A stretch of DNA of 39,905 nt from Microbulbifer okhotskensis (GCF_023895975.1 NZ_JALBWM010000034.1:1-39905), one strand, 5' to 3'; shown: positions 8,577-18,303, counted from the stretch's first letter. Notes: generated by a model from the sequence alone, not told the origin. Numbers and translations are program-made.

Positions 8577-9299
8577 CTAGCGCCCGAAAATTGTGGGATA
8601 ACAGTGATCCGGAACCCACACATAGCGCGTATAGATTTCCTGAAGGTACTCACACACCGTATCAACCATCGCCAGATCCGTTTCTTGCAACAACTCGTAT
8701 AAACGTTCCAGGCTCAGAAGTTCTTGCAACTCACGGGCTCTGGGCGCGTAACTGAGGTGCCAACGCTCCGGAGCAACACCGCCCCTGTCTTGTGCGTAGG
8801 GGCGAAACAGCCCGTAACTGTGCCCCGTATCAATACGCTCATCCAGCCAACGGTGGAAGGCGCCAAATACACCGTTATCGGCCACTTCTTGCGGGGTTAA
8901 CTGAACGACATAATTATCGTCTACCGCAGCGGCATCAATAACATCAAAATCAGTGCCCCAGTGATGACGGGATGCACCCGGCAGTGCCGACCAACGCAAA
9001 ATAGCGAAAACGGTTTCCGCCTCACCCAACTGGGTAACATCCAAAGGGCTACCATCAGTATCGAGTAGCGGACGCTCGCCGCTCACCTTGCTGTTCCAGA
9101 TCAGGAGTTGGCGATCAAAGGCGCGAAACCCGGAAACGATTTTGGGAGAGAAACCCACATCGCGAGCATCCCGGCACAAACGCTGAAAAGCCACTAGTGC
9201 TTCGGGGTGTAGCAACTGGTTGGAAGTCGGATCGACAATGACATGCTCATCGCCGAGACCAAACAACATGCGCTTTAATGGTACTGATAACATTTGCAT
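8577..9299 (-). CDS. M15-family (VanY-like) D-alanyl-D-alanine or L,D-carboxypeptidase
   Basis: A 240-residue zinc peptidase of the M15B/VanY type, which trims peptidoglycan stem peptides. The zinc site is readable: S110 and H112 through D119 in SRHHWGTDFD, and E178/H181 in ERWHLSY. The substrate-side IVSGFRAFDRQ segment is also typical. No signal peptide is apparent at the chosen start (MQMLSVPLKRML), so either the protein acts on recycled muropeptides in the cytoplasm or it is exported by other means. It is transcribed alone. Confidence 0.82.
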   Translation of the reverse strand: MQMLSVPLKRMLFGLGDEHVIVDPTSNQLLHPEALVAFQRLCRDARDVGFSPKIVSGFRAFDRQLLIWNSKVSGERPLLDTDGSPLDVTQLGEAETVFAILRWSALPGASRHHWGTDFDVIDAAAVDDNYVVQLTPQEVADNGVFGAFHRWLDERIDTGHSYGLFRPYAQDRGGVAPERWHLSYAPRARELQELLSLERLYELLQETDLAMVDTVCEYLQEIYTRYVWVPDHCYPTIFGR

Positions 9300-9536
9300 C
9301 TCATTATTGGGCGAATTCCAGGGTGCGAACTAAATTGATCAAAATACATGGGTTACTTTAACAGAGAGCAGGCGGCAACTGATTGGCGCCTTTTATTGAG
9401 AGCACCAAAAGCAGGCGCTCCGCACAATAATCTGGCGGTAATGTTTGTTAGCTAATTGTTAATATATGTTAAGTTCAAATCGGCAATCGACGGATTGGTT
9501 GTAGAAACGGAAGCTTAAACTGGTAGGGAAAACTGA

Positions 9537-9821
9537 ATGCACCCGAGTCAATCAGAACTATTAAAACTAAAGAACCTGGGCCTGGCCTCGGTAAACATTC
9601 TTCACTCCATCGGTATTCGCTCCCTTGAGGATCTACGCAAAGTCGGGCCAGTGGAGGCTTTTATCAGCATCCGCAACCGGGGAATTAATGCGTCCAGAGT
9701 CATGCTTTATGCGCTACAGGGCGCATTGATGGACGTGCACTGGAACGACTTAGACCCAGAGTTGAAACAGCAACTGGCCAGTGAAGTTGATCGCCTTCTC
9801 GCCACGCAGAATTCTGACTAG
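9537..9821 (+). CDS. TfoX C-terminal domain family protein
   Basis: A 94-residue stand-alone TfoX-C domain: LKNLGLASVNILHSIGI and RSLEDLRKVGPVEAF form the helix-hairpin-helix-like core, followed by ALQGALMDVHWNDL. In Vibrio and Haemophilus the two-domain TfoX/Sxy regulates competence, but the N-terminal half is missing here, as in many single-domain homologues. Its role (DNA or CRP interaction) is inferred from family only. The ATG is preceded by GTAGGGAAAACTGA, a reasonable ribosome binding site. Confidence 0.8.
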   Translation: MHPSQSELLKLKNLGLASVNILHSIGIRSLEDLRKVGPVEAFISIRNRGINASRVMLYALQGALMDVHWNDLDPELKQQLASEVDRLLATQNSD

Positions 9822-10000
9822 CGGCCGGGTGGCGCACCCCCAGCCGTCATCACTGACACAACCCGCCGACTACCCATTCCCGATATCGGCGCAGCCTCAC
9901 AAGCGAAGCACGGGATCGCTGTGCCGACTCTCCGCTAACACAAGTTACGCCATCCGTATCTAAGCTTTACCTAAATGCATTACTTAGAAGGAGAGATCCG

Positions 10001-10885
10001 ATGTTACGCATTGGGCTATTCCTGTTAACCAACTTAGCTGTTCTTATTTTGGTTGGCATCATTTTCAATATATTTGGGATTGGAGGGATCCTTCAGGACA
10101 ATGGCGTAGACCTGAACCTCAACGCCTTGTTACTGCTGTGTGCAATCTTCGGTTTTGGCGGATCTTTCATCTCTTTGTTGTTATCCAAAACCATCGCCCG
10201 CATCAGCACCCGCACACAGATTATTGAACAGGCACGTAGCGCCGATGAACAGTGGCTTATAGAAACGGTCAGGGAGCTCTCCCGTAAAGCCGGTATTGGT
10301 ATGCCCGATGTCGGGATTTTCCCAATGCCCCAAGCCAACGCTTTTGCCACTGGCTGGAATCGAAACAACGCTCTGGTATCGGTCAGTGCCGGCCTCCTTC
10401 AGCGTTTTAGCCGCGACGAAGCCCGCGCGGTGATCGGTCATGAGATCGGCCATGTGGCCAATGGTGACATGGTAACCCTGGCACTGATTCAGGGCGTGGT
10501 GAATACTTTTGTCATGTTCTTCGCCCGTCTTGTGGGCTTTTTTGTGGACCGGGTCATATTGCGTAACGAGCAAGGGCTAGGCATCGGTTATTTCATCACA
10601 TCCATTGTCATGGATATCGTGTTTGGCTTCTTCGCCATGATGATTGTCGCCTGGTTCAGTCGCCGCCGCGAATATCGCGCAGATCATTCAGGCGCCACTC
10701 TCGCCAGTCCACAGTCCATGATCGCCGCGCTGCAACGCCTCAAAATGGAATCGGATCGGGGGCACGAAGAACCATTGCCCGGCAACATGAAAGCCTTTGG
10801 TATTTTCGGCAATATGGGGGCACTAATGGCCACCCACCCGCCGCTGGACGATCGCATCCTCGCTCTGCAAAACTTTCAAAAGTAA
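10001..10885 (+). CDS. htpX: membrane zinc metalloprotease HtpX
   Basis: Inner-membrane M48 protease that degrades misfolded membrane proteins and usually belongs to envelope or heat stress responses. The 294 residues begin with two hydrophobic segments (about 4-27 and 40-62). The zinc motif HEIGH lies near residue 147, the third ligand is in EYRADHSGA near 225, and further hydrophobic segments (VVNTFVMFFARLVGFF, IVMDIVFGFFAMMIVAWF) lie between. A strong AAGGAGA ribosome binding site precedes the ATG. It neighbours an HtrA-type protease, which fits an envelope quality-control cluster. Confidence 0.96.
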   Translation: MLRIGLFLLTNLAVLILVGIIFNIFGIGGILQDNGVDLNLNALLLLCAIFGFGGSFISLLLSKTIARISTRTQIIEQARSADEQWLIETVRELSRKAGIGMPDVGIFPMPQANAFATGWNRNNALVSVSAGLLQRFSRDEARAVIGHEIGHVANGDMVTLALIQGVVNTFVMFFARLVGFFVDRVILRNEQGLGIGYFITSIVMDIVFGFFAMMIVAWFSRRREYRADHSGATLASPQSMIAALQRLKMESDRGHEEPLPGNMKAFGIFGNMGALMATHPPLDDRILALQNFQK

Positions 10886-10891
10886 CTGTCT

Positions 10892-10925
10892 GATGGGCAG
10901 AAGGAAGTCCTTCTTTCTGCCCATC
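10892..10925 (+). terminator. hairpin after htpX
   Basis: GATGGGCAGAAGGAA and TTCTTTCTGCCCATC form a 15-base stem with one G-T pair and a short loop. No long T-run follows, so termination may be weak or the stem may protect the 3' end. Confidence 0.55.
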
Positions 10926-11074
10926 GCAAGAAGGCCTGAACAACCAAGCACTTTTCAATTCTCACTCTGCCCGTTTTGATTCTCACCTTGGCTGCCAATA
11001 AATCGCAAACTTCACTCAAGTATTTCGTTCACGGTAGACTTTCCAAAACTGTTTCAAAGCAAGGATTGCCATTT

Positions 11075-12130
11075 ATGACGCTGCTTAACTCTCTGCTCAC
11101 TCGCATTTTTGCTGCCCTGTTGTTACTTTCTGCAGCGACATGGATTCAAGCGGACACTTTTGCCACCGACGACGAACGCAACACCATGCAAGTGTTTAAT
11201 CTTGCCAGTCCGTCAGTCGTTTATGTCACCAATGAAACCCTGGTTCGGGATCGCAGAACTTTGCGCTTGCACGCCGTCCCCAAAGGCGCTGGCAGTGGTT
11301 TTATCTGGGATGACGAAGGGCACATCGTCACCAACTTCCATGTTATTGAGGGCGCTCGCCAAGTCACCATCACCCTGCAGGATCGCAGTGAATGGCCCGC
11401 GCAACTGGTGGGCTCCGCAGCGGAAAAAGATCTGGCCGTACTAAAGATTGACGCGCCACGGGAACGACTAAAGCCACTGGTGATCGGCACCTCCAGCAAA
11501 CTCGCCGTGGGTCGCAAAGTCCTCGCCATCGGTAATCCTTTCGGCCTGGATACCACCCTGACCACCGGTGTGGTCAGCGCTCTGGGGCGGGAAATTGAAG
11601 CGGCCAATAACCGCACTATTCGCAATGTGATTCAGACAGACGCCGCAATCAATCCAGGGAACTCCGGTGGCCCACTACTGGACTCTCAGGCCCGCCTGAT
11701 CGGCGTTAATACCGCGATCTACAGCCCGAGCGGCGCCAGTGTGGGAATTGGTTTTGCCATTCCAGTGGATACCGTCAAAAAAATTGTGCCAGAACTGATT
11801 CATCACGGCCGCCTGGTGCGTCCGATTATCGGCATTGAATCCGCACCCGACCAGTGGAGCAACCGCTATGGGTTTGAAGGTGTGGCAGTACTGCGCATTG
11901 CACCGGGTCTACCTGCCGAAAAAGCCGGCCTGCGCGGTATCCACCGCACCCAAGGCGGCGGCTGGCAGCTCGGAGATGTCATCGTTGAAGTGGAGCAGCA
12001 GCCCATACGCAGCTATGACGATCTGCTCAATGCGCTGGAGAAGCACAGCGCCGGCGACCAAATCACCCTGGGTATTCTGCGCGACGGGACAATCCGCTAC
12101 ACGTCTATTAGACTCGCGGCACCTGAATAA
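11075..12130 (+). CDS. periplasmic HtrA/Deg serine protease, one PDZ domain
   Basis: A 351-residue trypsin-like protease. The triad is H89 (NFHVIEGA), D119 (EKDLAVLKI) and S197 (GNSGGPL). One PDZ domain follows (from GVAVLRIAPG to about residue 345), giving the DegS-like arrangement rather than the two-PDZ DegP one. The N terminus (MTLLNSLLTR, a hydrophobic core, then WIQA/D) reads as a cleavable signal peptide, unlike the anchor of E. coli DegS. The frame extends to a TTG at 10976, but the ATG at 11075 has AAGGA about ten bases before it and starts directly with the signal peptide. It could cleave an anti-sigma factor or act generally; no RseA-like gene is nearby. Confidence 0.88.
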   Translation: MTLLNSLLTRIFAALLLLSAATWIQADTFATDDERNTMQVFNLASPSVVYVTNETLVRDRRTLRLHAVPKGAGSGFIWDDEGHIVTNFHVIEGARQVTITLQDRSEWPAQLVGSAAEKDLAVLKIDAPRERLKPLVIGTSSKLAVGRKVLAIGNPFGLDTTLTTGVVSALGREIEAANNRTIRNVIQTDAAINPGNSGGPLLDSQARLIGVNTAIYSPSGASVGIGFAIPVDTVKKIVPELIHHGRLVRPIIGIESAPDQWSNRYGFEGVAVLRIAPGLPAEKAGLRGIHRTQGGGWQLGDVIVEVEQQPIRSYDDLLNALEKHSAGDQITLGILRDGTIRYTSIRLAAPE

Positions 12131-12188
12131 ACAGGCGGTGCACATTACTTGTGCCCTAATCAAAAATTAGGCCGGGAGCCATTAATTT

Positions 12189-12533
12189 ATGCAGAAGTAT
12201 TTCCTATGTCGCTACGACGACCTGAGTGAAGGGCAATCCAAAGGCTTCTCCCTGGGGGATACTGCCGCCGGTACCGATAATATATTTACAATAATGAAAG
12301 ATGGTGAAGTCTACGCCTACAAAAATACCTGTCCGCACCGGGGTATCAACCTGGATTGGCAGGAAGATCAGTTTCTCGATCCAGATGGAGCACTGATACA
12401 GTGCGCTTCCCACGGCGCACTGTTCAAGATTGAATCTGGTGAATGCATCGCCGGCCCCTGCACAGGCGATGCTCTAACCCCGGTACCAGTGGAATATGCC
12501 CAGGATGGACTCTACGCCCTACTGGCTGACTAA
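12189..12533 (+). CDS. small Rieske [2Fe-2S] protein
   Basis: A 114-residue soluble Rieske domain with cluster ligands C48 and H50 in CPHRG and C72 and H75 in CASHG. It has no transmembrane anchor, so it is not the cytochrome bc1 subunit. The short length suggests a ferredoxin-like electron carrier or a nitrite reductase small-subunit-type (NirD) domain, but no oxygenase or reductase partner gene is adjacent. It lies 58 bases after the HtrA-type protease and converges with sfsA. Confidence 0.88.
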   Translation: MQKYFLCRYDDLSEGQSKGFSLGDTAAGTDNIFTIMKDGEVYAYKNTCPHRGINLDWQEDQFLDPDGALIQCASHGALFKIESGECIAGPCTGDALTPVPVEYAQDGLYALLAD

Positions 12534-12576
12534 GCCCCTATTTCCTGCCTTTTCCGCTAGAGAAAAGTCAGGGGCT
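12533..12576. terminator. possible shared terminator of the Rieske gene and sfsA
   Basis: AGCCCCT (12533-12539) pairs with AGGGGCT (12570-12576), and an inner CTTTTC/GAAAAG stem extends it, with mismatches between. It overlaps the last codons of sfsA, so the call is tentative. Confidence 0.4.
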
Positions 12577-13255
12577 CACTCAACTCAATCCTTTCCGCAC
12601 TAAGCTGCGCCCGATATGCAAGTACTTGAACACCGGCAGCTAGCGCAACATCCAGGGCTTCAGCATAAGCCGGGTCTATATCCCGGGCGGCCTGTACACT
12701 CTCGATCCCACTGTGCTGAACACAGTAAAACAGCACCGCGCGCACACCGGCCTCGGCAAGCTTTTGTAACTCGCGCAGGTGCTTTGCCCCCCGGGTACTC
12801 ACTGCATCGGGGAAATAGCCCAGCCTGCCCTCGGCCAGAGTGACATTTTTTACCTCTACGTAGCAGTCCCCATCGGTGCCCGACAAGAGCAAATCGATAC
12901 GGCTGTTTTCTTCTCCATAACGCACTTCCCTGCGCAGGGAAGCATACCCCTGCAACTCGGTAACCACACCAGAGAGAATCGCTTCCTCCACCAGAGCATT
13001 GGCCCTGCCGGTATTAACACCTGCCAGTGCACCATCCGGCGTAGTGGCGAGCTCAAGAGTATGGCAGTACTTGCGCTTTAGGTTTGCGGAATCGGAATAC
13101 CAACAAGCCCCACCTTCAACCCAGCAATTTCTCATTGACCCCGTATTCGGACAGTGGACGGTAAACACCTCGCCTTCGGTGGATTCCACATCGGCGAGAA
13201 AGCGCTTGTAACGGCGCAACAGGGTTGCCTTTTGTAACGGTGGAGTAAACTTCAC
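12557..13255 (-). CDS. sfsA: SfsA family protein (sugar fermentation stimulation)
   Basis: The 232-residue protein has the family blocks RRYKRFLADV, VHCPNTGSMRNC, NTGRANALVEEA, SRIDLLL, CYVEVKNVTL, FPDAVSTRGAKHL and VLFYCVQ. SfsA was named from an E. coli multicopy effect on maltose metabolism; its fold resembles nucleases and its physiological role is unsettled. It sits divergently upstream of dksA, as in Pseudomonas and many other gammaproteobacteria. Confidence 0.96.
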   Translation of the reverse strand: MKFTPPLQKATLLRRYKRFLADVESTEGEVFTVHCPNTGSMRNCWVEGGACWYSDSANLKRKYCHTLELATTPDGALAGVNTGRANALVEEAILSGVVTELQGYASLRREVRYGEENSRIDLLLSGTDGDCYVEVKNVTLAEGRLGYFPDAVSTRGAKHLRELQKLAEAGVRAVLFYCVQHSGIESVQAARDIDPAYAEALDVALAAGVQVLAYRAQLSAERIELSEPLTFL

Positions 13256-13513
13256 GGGCTAATCTACCTGGCTGTGATTTCTAGCGCCACAAAATAGCAG
13301 ACAACTATTGGTGGCGCGAATCGCGCAGATTTGATAGTTTCCTCGCTCTCGGTCACCAGGGGTATTGGTACCGAGAACAGGATTAGCCTGCCACCGCAAT
13401 CTATTTAATGGGTGAAAAAAGCATCACTCTAAAAGATTCCGGTCTAGGCTAGATTGAATTTGGTGGTATCGCCCCCATAAAGGGGAGCCCGTATAGAAAG
13501 AGAGGCAACGACT

Positions 13514-13951
13514 ATGCCCAAAACTGCTGCGAGCACCGAATCTCTGCACGGCTTTGAGCCCTACAAGGAGATGCAGGGCGAAGAGTACATGAATGAGAAG
13601 CAGCAGGAGCATTTCCGCAACTTGCTGTTAGCCTGGAAGGCCGAATTGATGGCGGAAGTGGACCGCACCGTTTCCCACATGAAAGACGAGGCCGCAAACT
13701 TTCCCGATCCAGCCGATCGCGCCAGTCAGGAGGAAGAATTCAGCCTTGAGCTTCGCACCCGAGACCGCGAGCGCAAACTGATCAAGAAGATCGATGCCAC
13801 CCTGGAACTCATTGACCAGGATGACTACGGTTTCTGTGAAGCCTGTGGGGTAAATATTGGCATCCGCCGCCTGGAAGCCCGTCCTACCGCCACCTTGTGC
13901 GTGGACTGTAAAACCCTGGCGGAAATCAAGGAACGGCAAATTTCAGGCTGA
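13514..13951 (+). CDS. dksA: RNA polymerase-binding transcription factor DksA
   Basis: Binds the RNA polymerase secondary channel and, with ppGpp, reprograms transcription in the stringent response. The 145 residues show the coiled-coil (about 32-105) with the tip acidic motif DPADRA (65-70) and the zinc finger C108, C111, C129, C132. The full zinc set shows it is the classical form and not the cysteine-poor DksA2. It leads the dksA-gluQ-cbrA-cbrB block and a large hairpin follows it. Confidence 0.97.
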   Translation: MPKTAASTESLHGFEPYKEMQGEEYMNEKQQEHFRNLLLAWKAELMAEVDRTVSHMKDEAANFPDPADRASQEEEFSLELRTRDRERKLIKKIDATLELIDQDDYGFCEACGVNIGIRRLEARPTATLCVDCKTLAEIKERQISG

Positions 13952-13964
13952 TCCTTAACCGAGA

Positions 13965-14019
13965 GCGATACGGTGATCGGCTGCGATCGCCCTGCTCAGA
14001 GGGGCGATCAATGTATCGC
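13965..14019 (+). terminator. long hairpin between dksA and gluQ (terminator/attenuator)
   Basis: Outer arms GCGATAC (13965-13971) and GTATCGC (14013-14019) enclose an inner stem GATCGCCC (13985-13992) with GGGCGATC (14002-14009). A T-rich tail (CCCTTATTCATTTT) follows and runs into the gluQ start. In Shigella a terminator in the same intergenic position limits gluQ-rs expression; a similar role here is an inference. Confidence 0.65.
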
Positions 14020-14030
14020 CCTTATTCATT

Positions 14031-14903
14031 TTGAATAGCACCACTCCCTATATCGGCCGCTTCGCGCCCTCACCCAGTGGATCATTGCACTTTGGCTCCT
14101 TGGTGTGCGCAGTGGGCAGCTATCTCGACGCCCTGGCCCACGGCGGGCATTGGCTTGTGCGCATGGAAGATCTCGACCCTCCCCGCGAAGAGCCCGGCGC
14201 GGCAATACGAATTCTGAAGTCTCTGGAAGCTCACGGATTGCATTGGCATGGCCCGATAGAATGGCAAAGCAAACGCTACCCACTTTACGAAGATACCCTT
14301 TCGAAATTGCGCGAGCGCAAACTGCTCTACGCCTGTGACTGCTCCCGCAGCCAGATCCGGAAGAATGGTGGGCACGACAATAAATTCTGCCGTCTCAAAC
14401 TTAAAACTGACGAACCCTACGCACTACGCATGCAGTGCGCGGGAGGCGAAGAGGGTTTCCTCGACCTGTGGCGCGGTGAACAGCGGCAACTTATTCGCGA
14501 GGACACCATTCTCAAGCGCCGCGACGATCTCTACGCCTACCAACTGGCCGTAGTTGCGGACGATATTGAACAGGGCATTTCCCATATTGTCCGCGGTTCA
14601 GACCTACTGAATACCACCGGCGCGCAACAACGTCTGTTCAAGATACTCGGTGCCACTCCACCGCAATTCGGTCACCTGCCATTGGTAATGGGCCCCGATA
14701 ACCAACAAAAGCTCAGCAAGCAGAATCACGCATCACCGATTCAAAACTACTGCGCTTCCGGTAACTTATGCAAAGCTCTGCAATTCCTTGGCTTTACCCT
14801 ACCGAGTGGAGTAACCGAGGAGGCCCCTGAACCTATTCTCAAGTGGGCCACTGCGCACTGGCGCCGATATCAAGTGGATATGCGCGACCGCCAATTGCAC
14901 TGA
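14031..14903 (+). CDS. gluQ: glutamyl-Q tRNA(Asp) synthetase
   Basis: A shortened glutamyl-tRNA-synthetase paralogue that attaches glutamate to queuosine in tRNA(Asp). The 290 residues start with TTPYIGRFAPSPSGSLHFGS, containing the HIGH-equivalent HFGS. A zinc site is formed by CDC (about 103-105) and C near 119. The KMSKS-equivalent is KLSKQ. The anticodon-binding C-terminal half of GluRS is absent, as expected. The only start that keeps the conserved N terminus is a TTG at 14031, just after the hairpin behind dksA. A short ATG frame at 14011 stops after seven codons. Confidence 0.93.
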   Translation: MNSTTPYIGRFAPSPSGSLHFGSLVCAVGSYLDALAHGGHWLVRMEDLDPPREEPGAAIRILKSLEAHGLHWHGPIEWQSKRYPLYEDTLSKLRERKLLYACDCSRSQIRKNGGHDNKFCRLKLKTDEPYALRMQCAGGEEGFLDLWRGEQRQLIREDTILKRRDDLYAYQLAVVADDIEQGISHIVRGSDLLNTTGAQQRLFKILGATPPQFGHLPLVMGPDNQQKLSKQNHASPIQNYCASGNLCKALQFLGFTLPSGVTEEAPEPILKWATAHWRRYQVDMRDRQLH

Positions 14904-15047
14904 TCCTCAGCGACAATTAATATTTTGCGCCAATCGCTCCCAACGCCGTTGGCGGCCACCTGCATGGAAATTAGAGTTGGGATTACGTCTCACCGGTAAA
15001 CAATGCGGGCAACAAATTGACCTATAGGCGGGTTTGCAAGGCAATCT

Positions 15048-15224
15048 ATGAGTAACCGCACACTATTAATTTTGCTGATATTGGTAGGCTATGTATTTTC
15101 ACCCACCATTTTCACTTGGATGATCAATCCCGTTGGCGCCTGGTATCGGCCCTTTATTCTCTGGTTCGTCCTGATCCTGCTGGCAATTTTTATCCAGTGG
15201 AGGCGCAAAACGAATGAGCTTTGA
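15048..15224 (+). CDS. 58-residue membrane protein overlapping cbrA (CbrX-like)
   Basis: This short frame begins at an ATG preceded by AAGG and ends inside cbrA, overlapping its start by 11 bases. The product starts MSNRTLLILLILVGYVFSP, has a second hydrophobic span (RPFILWFVLILLAIFIQW) and a basic end (RRKTNEL), predicting a two-helix membrane protein. The cbrA ribosome binding site (GGAGG, 15199-15203) lies inside it, so the two are probably translationally coupled. From memory, Pseudomonas has a small ORF, cbrX, in the same place. Its role is unknown; regulation of CbrA synthesis or membrane partnership are options. Confidence 0.8.
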   Translation: MSNRTLLILLILVGYVFSPTIFTWMINPVGAWYRPFILWFVLILLAIFIQWRRKTNEL

Positions 15225-18174
15225 GATTGCTCACATTGCCCTGGTGGGGGTAGCCTATATCGCCACCCTGTTTTTTGTCGCTTTCGCCACCTCTAAAGGC
15301 TGGCTCCCATCCCGCTGGGTTCGCCACCCACTGGTTTACGTACTCTCCCTTGGCGTATCACTCTCGGCCTGGACTTTTTACGGTATTGTCGACCTCGCCT
15401 GGCAATATGGCTACGGTGTCCTCGCCTACTATCTGGGCACCGGCGCCATGTTTCTGTTTGCCCCAGTGGCATTGGAACCCCTGGCGAGACTGGCGCAGCG
15501 CTATCAATTGTACTCGCCCGCAGATTTGCTCGTTTTCCGCTATCACAGCCGACAGGCCGGAACTCTCGCCACCCTGTTTATGCTGCTGGCTTTGCTGCCG
15601 TTGATCGCACTCCAAATCCAGGCAGTGTCAGAGACCCTGGCTCTGTTGTCACAGGACAGTGTCGCCGCGCTGGCGCTGCCGGATAGCGGTGTGTCGAGCA
15701 AGAATTTAATTGCTTTCTTCTACTGTGTATTGCTGGCTGTGTTTACCAGTATGTACGGTGCCACTCGCGAGCGGGGGGAAGGTCTCGCCAGTGCCATGGC
15801 ACTGGAATCATTGGTGAAGCTGGTCGCTTTAACTGCCGTAGGCGGCTATGCTATCTACGACGTTTTTGGAGGATTTTCCGGCCTGGACCAATGGCTGCTG
15901 GAAAATCCGGATATGCAGCAGCTCCTCTACACCCCGATCAAGCAAGGCTCATCCCATACTCTACTGCTGGTATTTATCGCCACTGCCGTAGCCATGCCGC
16001 ATATCTTTTACTTAAGTATCGCCGAGCGCCCCAGTGGGCAGGCGTTACGCGCTGCCAGCTGGGGATTTCCTCTATTCCTATTGTTGATGGCTCTCCCCAT
16101 CTTTCCGATTATGTGGGCCGGCTTTGCCCTGGATGTAGCGGGCCCAGTGCAATACTTCTCTCTGGCAGTTCCCCGCGCCAGCGGTTCGGCCCTGCTCACG
16201 ACCCTGGCCTTTATCGGCGGCTTGTCGGCCGCCACCGGTGCCCTGGTCATGATCACCCTGGCTCTCGCCACCATGGTGATGAACCATTGGTTGTTGCCGG
16301 GCACCCGCTGGCACCCTGAAGACAATATGTACCGACAGCTGGTGTGGCTGCGCCGCGTGCTCATCGCCGCGCTGTTTATCGCCGGTTTTGCATTTTACTT
16401 GCTGCTCAACAACCGCTTGTCACTGTCCGACCTGGCACTACTGGCATTTATCGGTTCGCTGCAATTCCTGCCGGGAATTTTCGCCGTGATCCACTGGCCC
16501 AGAGGCAATCGGCGCGGATTTATTGGCGGGTTGCTCGCCGGCATACTGCTTTGGGGCTGCTGCTTGCTGATTCCATCAATATTCGGAATCACCGGTATCA
16601 CCCTACCCGGCACAGCTCTCCAGATTCCCCTGGGCATGTCCATTTGGACGCAAATCACTACCTTATCGCTAGGAGTTAACATCTTACTGTTTGTCGGGCT
16701 GTCGCTAGTTACTCACACCAGCAACCTGGAGCAGTATGCTGCCGACCTGTGTAGTGACGACACCATCGCACAGGCCCTGCGCCTGGGACTGGATGTAGAA
16801 TCCGCCGCTGATTTCCAGCTGCGCCTGGCCGAAAGCCTGGGAACGGCAACCGCCCATAAAGAAGTTAAAAACGCCCTTGCCGAGCTCAATTTACCAAATG
16901 ACGAGCGTCGCCCCTACGCTCTGCGTCAACTGCGCAACAAGCTCGAGTCAAATCTCTCTGGGCTATTGGGGCGGGTATTGGCGGTGCAGATTATCGATCG
17001 GCACTTTCCCTTCAAAAACAGCGACCAGCCGGCAAACAAAGACATCCATCTGATTGAGACCCGCCTGGGGCGCTATAAGCACCAGCTCACCGGCCTCGCT
17101 GCAGAGCTCAACAACCTGCGTCTATATCACCGCCAGATGCTCGAAGAGCTACCTATGGCAGCCTGTTCCCTGGGACGCGACGGGGAGATTCTTTTGTGGA
17201 ACTACGCGATGCAAGATCTCACCGGTATCAGTGCCAGCGAGGTCATCGGCTCAAAATTGGAGTATCTGGCAGAACCCTGGCGCGACCTTCTGGGAGAGTT
17301 TGCCCTCTCCACCGATGCCAGTCGCTTCAAGCAACAGGTGAGCCTCAATGGCAACAGCCACTGGCTCAACCTACACAAAGCCCGACAAAAACGCAGTCGT
17401 AGTGACCGCTCCCGCAGTGAACGCGGCGATGCACAAATGCTGCTCCTGGAGGATATCACTGAGACACAGGTTCTCGAGCAGGAACTTATCCACAGTGAAC
17501 GCCTCGCCTCAGTGGGCCGCCTAGCCGCCGGTGTCGCCCATGAAGTGGGTAACCCGGTAACCGGTATCGCCTGCCTGGCCCAGAATCTCCAGTACGATTG
17601 CGATAACCCCGAAGTGCAGGACACTGCCGACCAGATATTGAGCCAGACCCAGCGTATCAGCCGTATTGTTCACTCACTGGTGAACTTCTCCCACAGTGGT
17701 AACCAGGACAGCGAGCGGGCTCCTGTGGACCTCTATGCCTGTGTACAGGAGGCGGTGAACCTCCTGTCACTGCAACGGGACAAAACCGAGGTGCAATTCG
17801 ACAATCAAGTTCCCGAATATCTAATCGCGCCGGGCGACAACCAGCGCCTGATTCAAGTGTTTATCAACTTGCTTAGCAACGCCCGTGATGCCAGCCCGGA
17901 TGGCGGTCAGATTTTAATTGAGGGTTACCAGTCGGGGAGCAGCACTTGTATTTCCGTGACCGATAGCGGCCCGGGTATTTCAGCCAAAAATCGCGAGCGA
18001 ATACTAGAGCCCTTTTTCACCACCAAAGAGCCCGGTGAAGGCACCGGCCTGGGCCTGGCAATGGTTTACAGCATTGTCGAAGAACACGGCGGGCAACTGG
18101 AACTGGTCAGCCCCGCTAACCCAAAAACTGGCCGTGGCGCCAAGTTTATTGTGCAGCTGCCAATAGCCGACTGA
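15214..18174 (+). CDS. cbrA: CbrA sensor kinase with SLC5-type transporter domain
   Basis: A 986-residue hybrid of a sodium/solute symporter-like N-terminal half (about residues 1-500, 12-13 membrane segments) and a cytoplasmic kinase. After a linker comes a PAS domain (about 645-745, [16 protein letters not shown]), then HisKA with the phospho-accepting H776 in [12 protein letters not shown], and HATPase_c with N-box [14 protein letters not shown] and G-boxes DSGPGIS and [11 protein letters not shown]. In Pseudomonas CbrA binds or transports histidine and activates CbrB to control carbon/nitrogen balance. Here it is coupled to the short upstream ORF and followed by cbrB. Confidence 0.96.
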   Translation: MSFEIAHIALVGVAYIATLFFVAFATSKGWLPSRWVRHPLVYVLSLGVSLSAWTFYGIVDLAWQYGYGVLAYYLGTGAMFLFAPVALEPLARLAQRYQLYSPADLLVFRYHSRQAGTLATLFMLLALLPLIALQIQAVSETLALLSQDSVAALALPDSGVSSKNLIAFFYCVLLAVFTSMYGATRERGEGLASAMALESLVKLVALTAVGGYAIYDVFGGFSGLDQWLLENPDMQQLLYTPIKQGSSHTLLLVFIATAVAMPHIFYLSIAERPSGQALRAASWGFPLFLLLMALPIFPIMWAGFALDVAGPVQYFSLAVPRASGSALLTTLAFIGGLSAATGALVMITLALATMVMNHWLLPGTRWHPEDNMYRQLVWLRRVLIAALFIAGFAFYLLLNNRLSLSDLALLAFIGSLQFLPGIFAVIHWPRGNRRGFIGGLLAGILLWGCCLLIPSIFGITGITLPGTALQIPLGMSIWTQITTLSLGVNILLFVGLSLVTHTSNLEQYAADLCSDDTIAQALRLGLDVESAADFQLRLAESLGTATAHKEVKNALAELNLPNDERRPYALRQLRNKLESNLSGLLGRVLAVQIIDRHFPFKNSDQPANKDIHLIETRLGRYKHQLTGLAAELNNLRLYHRQMLEELPMAACSLGRDGEILLWNYAMQDLTGISASEVIGSKLEYLAEPWRDLLGEFALSTDASRFKQQVSLNGNSHWLNLHKARQKRSRSDRSRSERGDAQMLLLEDITETQVLEQELIHSERLASVGRLAAGVAHEVGNPVTGIACLAQNLQYDCDNPEVQDTADQILSQTQRISRIVHSLVNFSHSGNQDSERAPVDLYACVQEAVNLLSLQRDKTEVQFDNQVPEYLIAPGDNQRLIQVFINLLSNARDASPDGGQILIEGYQSGSSTCISVTDSGPGISAKNRERILEPFFTTKEPGEGTGLGLAMVYSIVEEHGGQLELVSPANPKTGRGAKFIVQLPIAD

Positions 18175-18191
18175 GATTGCCCGGCACTTGC

Positions 18192-18234
18192 ATCGGTCGT
18201 TTTTTATACAAAAACTGACCGATTTACAGTTTTT
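18192..18234 (+). promoter_or_regulatory. two mutually exclusive hairpins between cbrA and cbrB
   Basis: ATCGGTC plus GTTTTT (18192-18204) can pair with AAAAAC and GACCGAT (18211-18223, one bulged base). Alternatively AAAAACTG (18210-18217) pairs with CAGTTTTT (18227-18234). The shared segment cannot form both stems. Such an arrangement could attenuate or set the level of cbrB relative to cbrA. No function is shown. Confidence 0.45.
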
Positions 18235-18303
18235 GAGTTGCATCGAAACGGCGCTCGGGTAAAACTAGGCGCTTACTGAGTGTTTTGTAACCAGGCGTAA
18301 CAC

